Positions 58,051-64,000 of a stretch of DNA of 64,000 nt are shown here, in pieces. Each line of letters starts with the position of its first letter. Position 1 is the first letter of the stretch. Source of the DNA: Terriglobia bacterium (GTDB lineage Bacteria; Acidobacteriota; Terriglobia; Terriglobales; Acidobacteriaceae). A model generated the notes under the pieces. That model saw only the letters and a list, made by a program, of their open reading frames with translations. It searched no databases and was not told where the DNA came from. The translations under genes and the position numbers were made by a program. Location: the NCBI GenBank assembly GCA_032252755.1, contig JAVUPY010000070.1, positions 62,001-126,000 of the forward strand, read 5' to 3'.

Positions 58051-60900
58051 ATGCGCAAAGCCGCTTTCATCATCATCGGTGTCCTCGTCGTCCTGGTGAT
58101 CCTCGCAGCCATCGTGCCGCGGTTCATCAATGTTAATAACTATCGTCCTCAAATTCAGGCGCAGCTCGAAAAGCAGCTCAATCGTCCCGTCACCCTGGGG
58201 GACATGCATGCCAGCCTGCTGCCACCCTCGGTCACTGTCGACAACGTCATAATCGGCGAGAGCCCGGAGTTCCAGGCCGGTCGCCCGTTCGGTTCGGCCC
58301 AGAAGCTTTATATCTCCCTGCAACTCCTGCCCCTGCTGCACAAGGATTTCGTCGTCAACTCGCTCGAACTGGTCCGCCCCCAGGTCGAACTCGTCCGCAA
58401 CCCGCAGGGCGTCTGGAATTTCTCTACGCTCGGCAACCAGAACAAGGCAGCGGCTCCAAGCCCGAAGTCACAGCAAAACTTTTCCCTCGGCCAACTCAAG
58501 CTGACGGATGGTACCGTCGGTGTTACCGACGAGCAGAAGCATCAGCCCCGCGCGGTTTACGACCACATCGATCTCACGCTGAAGAACTTCGCCCCCGGAG
58601 AACCCTTCGACCTGAGCCTGGCCGCGCATCTGCCCGGCCAGGGAAAACAGGTCGCGAAAATTGATGGTCACGGCGGCCCCATCAATCAAGGCAACATGTC
58701 GAATACGCCGTTCGACGGCACCATCACTCTCGACCAGGTCTCGCTCGACGGACTCCAGAAGTTCCTCAACAACCCGTCGCTTGCGGACACCAACGCGACC
58801 ATCACCGGGAAAGGTTCCGTCAAGAATCAGAACGGCGTGGTCAGTTCCAACGGCAATTTCGACATTCAGAACGCTGTCGCGCACGGGCATAACATCGGCT
58901 ACCCGATCACCATCAACTATGACGCTGCCAACGACCTCAACAATAACTCCATCAACATCAAGCACGCGGATATCAAACTCGGCTCCGCTCCATTCTCGAT
59001 CTCCGGCACGATGAACGCGAAGAGCACTCCCGCGCTCATCGACGTTAATCTCAAGGCCGGCGACGTCTCTATCGGCGAACTGGCGAAACTCGCTGGAGCC
59101 TTCGGTTATGCCTTCAATCCAGACATGCAGGTTGCCGGCCGCATCAATGCCGACATCCATGCCCAGGGCTCAACCGCATCTCCAGTGCTGAACGGCAACG
59201 TCGACGCCCACGACCTCGTGATCAGCGGCAAGGGCCTGCAGCAACCGGTAAAGGTCGCTGACCTTCGCCTCGCGCTCACGCCGGACGCTATTAGGTCCGG
59301 CAACTTCACTGCCACCACCGCAGGCGCCACCGTCAACGGACACTTCACGCTCACCCAGTACTCGTCGAAATCGCCGATCGTGAACGCTGCCCTGCAGATC
59401 CCCGACACCGAAATCGCCGACGTCTTGAACATTGCACACAGCTTCGGCACCGCGCAGGACGTGACCGGCAGCGGACGCGTCGCCCTCAACATAACCGCGA
59501 ACGGGCCCATCAAGAACACCGCCGCCATGACCTTCAGCGGCAACGGTTCGCTGCGCAATGCGACCATTCGCACTCCACAGCTTACGCAACCACTGAATAT
59601 CCAGAACGCTGCGATGACCTTCACGCAAAACGGCGTCGCCATGGACAACTTCTCCGGATCGATCGCTTCGACGCACGCGAACGGAAAACTCTCCGTCCAC
59701 AACTTCGAAGCCCCTCAGGTTCAGTTCGCCCTCAATGTCGATAAGATCGATGCGCTCGAATGGCAGAGACTCGTCGCGCCATCTCCGCAGCCACAACAGA
59801 GATCTCCAAGCCTGCTCCTGAAGACGACTGGCGGCGGCCCCGTTACCATCGGCAGCATCATCTACGACCAACTCGTGCTCAATGAGGTGAAAAGCAACGT
59901 CACTCTCGACCACGGCGTAATCAAGCTCGCACCCGTCTCCGCGCAGGTCGCAGGCGGATTCAGTACAGGCGCTATCACCATTGATACGCGTCCCGCGCAA
60001 ACGCAATTTCAGATCGCCATGAACGTCCAGAAAGTGGACGCCAACAAGTTGCTCTCCTCCGTCTCCAACGTGAAGAACACGCTCTACGGCCTGCTCGCCT
60101 CCAACATGCAGACCCAGTTCCATTCCGTGCCCGCTGGCACGGACATCGCCAGCACACTCAACGGTCACCTTTCGCTGGATCTCACCGGCGGCAAGATCGC
60201 AGGCGTCGACTTCCTCCAGAAGCTCAGTCAAGTCGCTCAATTCCAGTCCCTCGGACGCGCGGCAACCGGATTCACCGAGCTCAAAAAACTATCCGGCGAT
60301 TTCAACATTCAGGACGGCGTCGCCAGCACCAACAACCTGCGCGCCGATCTCGGCACCGGAAACCTCGCCGCCTCCGGTTGGCTCAGCCTCGTCAACAACT
60401 CCCTCAACATGAAGGTTACGACCGTACTGAACAAGGCTTACAGCCAGCAGGTCGGCGGATCGCAAATCGGCGGATTCATGCAGGCCGCCCTCGCCAACAA
60501 CCAGGGCGAACTCGTCCTTCCAGTGCTGGTCACCGGAACCCTGCAATCACCGCAGGTCGCCCCTGACACGCAAGCCATCGCACAAATGAAACTTAAAAAC
60601 CTCGTGCCGTCGCTGCAAAACCCCGGCATCCTAAACTCAATCTTCGGAAAGGGCGGCGCCCAGGGCGGGCAGCAGCAGAACCCGCTGGGCCAGGTTCTCG
60701 GCACTCTGAAAGGCCAGCAACCGACGCAGACTCCGCCCGCGAACACCAACCAGCCGCAGACGCAGCAACAACAGCAACAGCAGCAAAACAATGTTCAGAA
60801 CACGATTCAGGACGCCCTGGGCGGCCTCTTCGGCAAGAAGAAAAAACAGCAGCAACAGCAACCGCAGCAGCAGCAACAGCAACAACCTCCACCACAGTAG
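58051..60900 (+). CDS. AsmA family protein with poly-Gln tail
   Basis: A 949-residue protein with N-terminal membrane helix (FIIIGVLVVLVILAAIVPRF), the AsmA start INVNNYRPQIQAQLEKQLNR, long beta-groove repeats, a DUF3971/AsmA_2-like C-terminal region (LTGGKIAGVDFLQKLSQVAQ; LRADLGTGNLAASGWLSLVN) and a tail with NTIQDALGGLFGKKKKQQQQ rich in Gln and Pro. It is a paralogue of the 539-residue protein at 10474-12093, sharing the N-terminus and the GGLFGKKKK motif. Presumed inner-membrane anchor and periplasmic lipid-transport groove. GGGAGA precedes the ATG; a terminator follows about 90 bases after the stop. Confidence 0.9.
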   Translation: MRKAAFIIIGVLVVLVILAAIVPRFINVNNYRPQIQAQLEKQLNRPVTLGDMHASLLPPSVTVDNVIIGESPEFQAGRPFGSAQKLYISLQLLPLLHKDFVVNSLELVRPQVELVRNPQGVWNFSTLGNQNKAAAPSPKSQQNFSLGQLKLTDGTVGVTDEQKHQPRAVYDHIDLTLKNFAPGEPFDLSLAAHLPGQGKQVAKIDGHGGPINQGNMSNTPFDGTITLDQVSLDGLQKFLNNPSLADTNATITGKGSVKNQNGVVSSNGNFDIQNAVAHGHNIGYPITINYDAANDLNNNSINIKHADIKLGSAPFSISGTMNAKSTPALIDVNLKAGDVSIGELAKLAGAFGYAFNPDMQVAGRINADIHAQGSTASPVLNGNVDAHDLVISGKGLQQPVKVADLRLALTPDAIRSGNFTATTAGATVNGHFTLTQYSSKSPIVNAALQIPDTEIADVLNIAHSFGTAQDVTGSGRVALNITANGPIKNTAAMTFSGNGSLRNATIRTPQLTQPLNIQNAAMTFTQNGVAMDNFSGSIASTHANGKLSVHNFEAPQVQFALNVDKIDALEWQRLVAPSPQPQQRSPSLLLKTTGGGPVTIGSIIYDQLVLNEVKSNVTLDHGVIKLAPVSAQVAGGFSTGAITIDTRPAQTQFQIAMNVQKVDANKLLSSVSNVKNTLYGLLASNMQTQFHSVPAGTDIASTLNGHLSLDLTGGKIAGVDFLQKLSQVAQFQSLGRAATGFTELKKLSGDFNIQDGVASTNNLRADLGTGNLAASGWLSLVNNSLNMKVTTVLNKAYSQQVGGSQIGGFMQAALANNQGELVLPVLVTGTLQSPQVAPDTQAIAQMKLKNLVPSLQNPGILNSIFGKGGAQGGQQQNPLGQVLGTLKGQQPTQTPPANTNQPQTQQQQQQQQNNVQNTIQDALGGLFGKKKKQQQQQPQQQQQQQPPPQ
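60762..60897 (+). repeat. CAG/CAA triplet-rich tract encoding poly-glutamine
   Basis: Two blocks of CAG/CAA codons interrupted by the NNVQNTIQDALGGLFGKKKK segment. Mixed synonymous codons reduce but do not remove the chance of slippage. Confidence 0.85.
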
Positions 60901-60990
60901 ATTCAAACCGCCGGGTGCCCCGTCTCGGCCTGCAGTTGGCCAGGATGGGGTACTTCCACGCATCAGCCGATTCTCCCATGCAAAATAAGA

Positions 60991-61020
60991 ACCGCCGATC
61001 CCCTCGGCGGTCTGTCTTTG
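60991..61020 (+). terminator. Terminator of the second AsmA gene
   Basis: ACCGCCGA (60991-60998) pairs with TCGGCGGT (61004-61011), loop of five, followed by a T-rich stretch (CTGTCTTTGCTTTT). Confidence 0.75.
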
Positions 61021-61058
61021 CTTTTGATCTTCGTTCTGCCCTTTTCGCTCTGCTTTCT

Positions 61059-61430
61059 TTATGTTCCGGTATCCTGCTCCAGCAATCCCTTCTCCAGCTT
61101 TTCCTGGCACTCGATGCAGTATCTCGTCCACGGCACCGCTTCGAGTCGCTTAATGTTGATCTCGTTTCCGCACGAGATACATTCTCCAAAGGTACCTTCG
61201 CGAATCCGGCTCAGTGCGCCCTCCACCATCTGCAACAGTTGCCGCTCATTGCTGCTCTGGTGAAACAGGAACTCTTTTTGATAGGAACTCGAAGCGCGGT
61301 CCGCGATGTCCTGTGCCGTGTCCAAGTCCGCCGCGCGCCCGTCCTGCTCATTCCGAGAAACGTTCGTGCGCAGCTCCCGCTGCCGATCTTCCAGTCGCTT
61401 TTTGAATGCCTCTATCTTCTTCTTATCCAT
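61059..61430 (-). CDS. DksA/TraR family zinc-finger protein
   Basis: A 123-residue RNA-polymerase secondary-channel-type regulator. Coiled-coil helices carry the acidic tip motif DIADRA (D-x2-D-x-A), followed by the zinc finger C-x2-C-x17-C-x2-C (CISCGNEINIKRL and YCIECQEKLE). Shorter than E. coli DksA (151 aa) but with all key elements. Likely mediates stringent-type control with ppGpp. Single gene on the minus strand. Confidence 0.93.
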   Translation of the reverse strand: MDKKKIEAFKKRLEDRQRELRTNVSRNEQDGRAADLDTAQDIADRASSSYQKEFLFHQSSNERQLLQMVEGALSRIREGTFGECISCGNEINIKRLEAVPWTRYCIECQEKLEKGLLEQDTGT

Positions 61431-61832
61431 TGCGATTTCACCGAGCCGAAACCCTGGCGATCAGTTTCGCGCCCACTAGTTAGAACGGGAATCATATTCG
61501 TGCCACGTCCGAGCGTCAACTTTCCTCGCTCGCCCGAACAACGTTGGATGCCGCCAGCAGACAAATCGTTTCGATTTCGAGCAGTTATTTTCGAAAGAAA
61601 CGAATTCTTGCGTCGGCTATCCAGAAATGTGGCGACTTAAGTCCTGCGATCAACCCCGCCGCCATTCGACATCGGCCCCTTCGCGTCCATCATCCTGCTG
61701 GCCGTGTACGTCCAGGCATTCCGAGTAGCGCGGCGAAGTCCGCTCCGTGACACTGCACCAGAGCAGACCAAGGCTGCCCAATCCGGGCTCAGTTAGGTCC
61801 CCCGACAGGAGTCGAAGAAGATTCAGCAGTTA
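61431..61832. other. 402-base intergenic region with one strong hairpin
   Basis: No gene seen. At 61566-61603 TCGTTTC..TTTCGA pairs with TCGAAA GAAACGA: 13 pairs with a two-base bulge and a ten-base loop. Possible terminator or processing site for the minus-strand gene that ends at 61833, although 230 bases away and without a clear T-tract. Confidence 0.4.
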
Positions 61833-63020
61833 TCACTGGGAGCAGAAGCCGCCCCGTACACGACTAGCCCTCCAAGGGATCCCGTCCCACACATATTTCG
61901 CTTGCTTGTTACGCTTCTGCGTACGTAGCAGTTCCACCCACATTGAAACCGTGCCGTCGCGCGTCGTGAAGGAGCACTGGCCGTAATCAGAGTTATCGCC
62001 GATCTGGTGCTTGCACGTATTTAGCAGAAGGTCAGGCGATTGCGTGTGCCATGATGCCATCGCTTCCGCGACTGCGTTTCGAGCCACGGACTCTAATTGC
62101 GAGTCCCCATTTGACCGCAGTGGCGTATTCGATTGCGTCGATGCGTCCCAGTATTTTTGCGTGCACTGAGAGTCAGGTGCCTTCTGATACGTCGGGACTT
62201 CCGCGCTCGCATGGCAGACTTGGCGAGTTACAAGCAGCCCTTGGTCTTTCCCGAGTGATTGGACGGCATATTGGCGCAGCAAGTCTGGTGATCTCCATGC
62301 GCCGGTCGTGATCGACAGAGATCCATCTGCAACATCCGGATCGTGCCAGTGCTGCGCAACGCGAGAAAACATCAGAAGCCTGCCTGAACGCGGATCACGG
62401 TTCGGGCTCACTTGCGGATTTGAACTGACCAAAGCCGCACGCTCAAGGTCCGTTGGGCGCCATTCTTGATCTTCACATTTATAGGTGCCACCGAATGGGA
62501 CCTCCGTACGCGTTTCGGTCACATCTGAAATCCTTTCCATTACCAGCACACAACATGGTCCTAAGTACTTCGCTTGTTTCTTCATCGCAAGAAACCAACC
62601 AGTGATGCGTGCCGAGACCCGAAAGAATGAGCACAGTTCAGGCCCACACTCATCCCCATCGGGCGCGAAGACCCTGAATGATTGAAGGAGATGATCGAAT
62701 TCTTCTGCCTGTTCGTCCTGAAGAAAAGCAATCTGCGGCAATTGGACGTGAAAAAAGTGCCGCCAATAGTGCACGATTTCTTTCCTGTTGCCGTAAGCGA
62801 GCGCAACCCTATTCTGAAAAGCCGGGCACCGTTCGTCGTGAATCGAGAAGTCCTCGAATGCCCGTGTCACCTCCCCGCGTACTTCGATCTGCTTACCAAC
62901 GTAAAGCGCAGGATCCCGCGTAAGTTGGCAAACACTAACAGACAGCGGAGCCGCGCTGGCCTGTGCATGCAAAGTGATAGCGACGATGAGCAGAAAGCCT
63001 GCTACGACTGCACCTTTCAT
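61833..63020 (-). CDS. Secreted hypothetical protein with an N-terminal OB-like segment
   Basis: A 395-residue protein starting at ATG 63020, which gives a signal peptide (MKGAVVAGFLLIVAITLHAQ, then ASAAPL). The mature N-terminus VSVCQLTRDPALYVGKQIEV with RGEVTRAFED resembles a small OB-like beta module seen in other acidobacterial exported proteins. The remainder (SDYGQCSFTTRDGTVSMWVE near the end) has ten or more cysteines but no motif I recognise. An extension upstream to 63092 would run through a terminator hairpin and is rejected. Function unknown. Confidence 0.7.
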   Translation of the reverse strand: MKGAVVAGFLLIVAITLHAQASAAPLSVSVCQLTRDPALYVGKQIEVRGEVTRAFEDFSIHDERCPAFQNRVALAYGNRKEIVHYWRHFFHVQLPQIAFLQDEQAEEFDHLLQSFRVFAPDGDECGPELCSFFRVSARITGWFLAMKKQAKYLGPCCVLVMERISDVTETRTEVPFGGTYKCEDQEWRPTDLERAALVSSNPQVSPNRDPRSGRLLMFSRVAQHWHDPDVADGSLSITTGAWRSPDLLRQYAVQSLGKDQGLLVTRQVCHASAEVPTYQKAPDSQCTQKYWDASTQSNTPLRSNGDSQLESVARNAVAEAMASWHTQSPDLLLNTCKHQIGDNSDYGQCSFTTRDGTVSMWVELLRTQKRNKQAKYVWDGIPWRASRVRGGFCSQ

Positions 63021-63052
63021 AGTCCCGAAGTTTACGCCTGCACCTGCAAAAC

Positions 63053-63080
63053 GAAAAAAGCGATCCCTTTCGGGACCGCT
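63053..63080 (-). terminator. Minus-strand terminator just upstream of the secreted hypothetical gene
   Basis: On the minus strand AGCGGTCCC pairs with GGGATCGCT (nine pairs, one G-T) around a GAAA loop, followed by TTTTTTCGTTTT. It lies only 33 bases before ATG 63020, so it ends an upstream RNA or acts as an attenuator. Confidence 0.8.
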
Positions 63081-63217
63081 ATAAAGAGGCAAGGAGGGAG
63101 GGAAATCTTTAGGGAAGGCGATGCAAGGTATCGTTCCTCACGGAACGCCTAAAGAGAAGTCGAGAATTCTGGAAGAGGGTTCTAAACATTGGAAGTTTTT
63201 ACGGCCTCTTTTGTTGA
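63053..63217 (-). ncRNA. Candidate small RNA or attenuated leader with CCUCC-rich loop
   Basis: Between the regulator gene (stop at 63390) and the minus-strand terminator there is no gene. The minus strand has a hairpin CGTTCC/GGAACG with a GTGA loop (plus about 63130-63148), then a single-stranded C/T-rich stretch TTTCCCTCCCTCCTTGCC (plus 63089-63106) that mimics the anti-Shine-Dalgarno sequence, then the terminator. A possible sigma-54 promoter (GG-N10-GC, plus 63228-63243) lies upstream. The 5' end is inferred. All from sequence appearance; no family assigned. Confidence 0.35.
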
Positions 63218-63227
63218 CACTTTCTAA

Positions 63228-63243
63228 AGCACTTTCCTGTCCA
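63228..63243 (-). promoter_or_regulatory. Possible sigma-54 promoter
   Basis: On the minus strand TGGACAGGAAAGTGCT keeps the invariant GG (-24) and GC (-12) separated by ten bases and matches the sigma-54 consensus in about 8 of 11 defined positions. It would fire toward the candidate RNA and the secreted hypothetical gene, and lies just downstream of an NtrC-family gene. Confidence 0.28.
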
Positions 63244-63389
63244 AAATCGCTCGTGGCCAGAGTTGCTCCCATCGAACTCACAACCATCTGAAATTAAGCC
63301 GCTTAGGCCGGAACTGCTGAAGTTGTCCACAGCTCGCCCACTTCGCTCCCAAGCCAGAGCGGACGGGAAACGGCACCTGAATACCAACC

Positions 63390-64000
63390 CTAAGCAAGGC
63401 GCTGCTTACTTTGGCTCTGGTTCTGCTCCTCGATAACTTTCAGTTTGTTGAGCAGAGCTTTGTAGCTGATCTTCAGAATCTTCGCCGCCTGGCGGCGGTT
63501 CCACCGGGTCTGCGCCAGCACCCGTTCGATCGCTTCGCGTTCCGCCAGCATCGCCGCACGCTTTCCAATCTCCAGCAGCGACGGCATTTCCGCCTCGTTC
63601 TTCGGGACCGGCGGCACCACGAGTGGAGCCCCATTCGACGTCTGCCCTTGCTGCGCCTCCGTCTGCTGCCGCGACTTATCCTTGATTCCCCACAGAGGGC
63701 TCGTTCCAGAAATTGACGACAGAATCGGCTTGTGCGTCGAGAGCTCCCGAATGATCTGCGGCTCGTTGCCCACAATGACGTACCGTTTTACCAGGTTCTC
63801 AAGCTCGCGAATATTGCCCGGCCACGAGTACTCCATCATCCGTGAAACCGCATAATCACTGAACGGCGGCGGATTCTTCCCGTAATACTCACTGTATTTC
63901 CGCAGGAAAAAGTCGAGGAATATCGGTATCTCTTCGCGGCGCTCCCGGAGTGGCGGAATGTGAATCGTGACGACATTCAGGCGATAGAAGAGGTCTTCGC
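63390..64000 (-). CDS. NtrC-family sigma-54-dependent response regulator (partial, N-terminus beyond the window)
   Basis: The visible C-terminal 203 codons start inside the AAA+ domain (EDLFYRLNVVTIHIPPLRER), continue with YSWPGNIRELENLVKRYVIV, a typical sigma-54 activator motif, and end in a Fis-type helix-turn-helix (EREAIERVLAQTRWNRRQAA with KILKISYKALLNKLK). A Gln/Pro-rich linker (RQQTEAQQGQTSNGAPLVVP) separates the two. The receiver domain, if any, is outside. It activates RNA polymerase with sigma-54 at enhancer-dependent promoters; a possible such promoter lies about 150 bases after its end. Confidence 0.93.
   Translation of the reverse strand, partial: EDLFYRLNVVTIHIPPLRERREEIPIFLDFFLRKYSEYYGKNPPPFSDYAVSRMMEYSWPGNIRELENLVKRYVIVGNEPQIIRELSTHKPILSSISGTSPLWGIKDKSRQQTEAQQGQTSNGAPLVVPPVPKNEAEMPSLLEIGKRAAMLAEREAIERVLAQTRWNRRQAAKILKISYKALLNKLKVIEEQNQSQSKQRLA

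Noticed and set aside
59170-60240. 356-codon open frame on the minus strand
   Set aside because: Antisense to the second AsmA gene; no recognisable protein family.
61544-61750. Short plus-strand frame in the gap after the DksA-like gene
   Set aside because: No ribosome site, no domain, and Pro/Arg/Ser-rich composition like non-coding sequence.

Overview
The window looks like chromosomal DNA of an acidobacterium (Acidobacteriota, probably class Terriglobia, in the neighbourhood of Koribacter). This is inferred from the gene repertoire: an Oar-type TonB-dependent receptor with an N-terminal carboxypeptidase-regulatory domain, a reaction-centre-type dihaem cytochrome fused to a LolA-like domain, long AsmA proteins ending in a GLFGKKKK motif, and many TPR proteins. 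The DNA is moderately GC-rich with densely packed genes. I see no rRNA, tRNA, CRISPR array, prophage or complete insertion sequence. The window cuts a glucokinase gene at the left edge and an NtrC-family regulator gene at the right edge.

Layout. 1-3.2 kb (minus): sugar entry (glk-zwf, overlapping by 1 nt) and a DinB/maleylpyruvate-isomerase-like protein. 3.4-7.5 kb (plus): TonB-dependent receptor and a TDAR-type adenosine deaminase, each followed by a terminator. 7.6-14.4 kb (minus): envelope block with cytochrome, secreted esterase-like protein, AsmA, SpoIIE-type phosphatase and a TPR/HExxH peptidase; a divergent M1 peptidase follows (14.5-17 kb). 17.4-34.4 kb (plus): a 14-gene exopolysaccharide/capsule locus. 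It holds a NusG-like antiterminator, TetR regulator, SLBB export protein, a PAP2-Wzi fusion, Wzz, initiating sugar transferase, Wzx flippase, Wzy polymerase/ligase, GT4, three methyltransferases (the first frameshifted), GDP-mannose 3,5-epimerase-like protein and a WecG/TagA transferase. It reads as a Wzx/Wzy-type pathway. 34.4-36.5 kb: a tiny C2H2 zinc-finger protein, a secreted protein and a membrane-anchored GcvH-like protein lacking the lipoyl lysine.

36.6-41.3 kb (plus): a catabolic operon (RsbRD_N-like protein, acyl-CoA:carboxylate CoA-transferase, ferredoxin, 2-oxoacid:acceptor oxidoreductase alpha subunit and a fused beta-gamma subunit). Two tandem CRP/FNR-like palindromes spaced two helical turns apart precede it. 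Together these genes could oxidise a 2-oxoacid to an acyl-CoA, reduce ferredoxin and recover the thioester by CoA transfer. 41.4-44.5 kb: a DUF1326-like secreted protein, then a zinc peptidase next to a D-Ala-D-Ala-ligase-like ATP-grasp enzyme. 44.6-48.8 kb (minus): a Tat-exported PaoABC-like molybdenum aldehyde/xanthine oxidoreductase with an unexplained small Cys-rich gene at its end. 49.2-51.2 kb (plus): hemA and a TPR protein.

51.5-54.5 kb (minus): yceD-rpmF-plsX-fabD lipid/ribosome cluster. 54.7-55.7 kb (minus): type IV pilin with a long structured leader, and a YtxH protein. The remainder holds an aldo/keto reductase, a YfgM-like TPR protein, a second AsmA with a poly-Gln tail, a DksA/TraR protein and a secreted hypothetical protein. 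Upstream of that hypothetical gene lie a minus-strand terminator, a CCUCC-rich candidate small RNA and a possible sigma-54 promoter; the sigma-54 activator gene fragment lies just beyond.

Most interesting points for follow-up: the tandem CRP/FNR-like sites before the 2-oxoacid oxidoreductase operon, the PAP2-Wzi fusion, the helical insert in the molybdenum subunit and its Cys-rich partner, the pilin leader, the candidate small RNA, and two copies of a dispersed palindrome.
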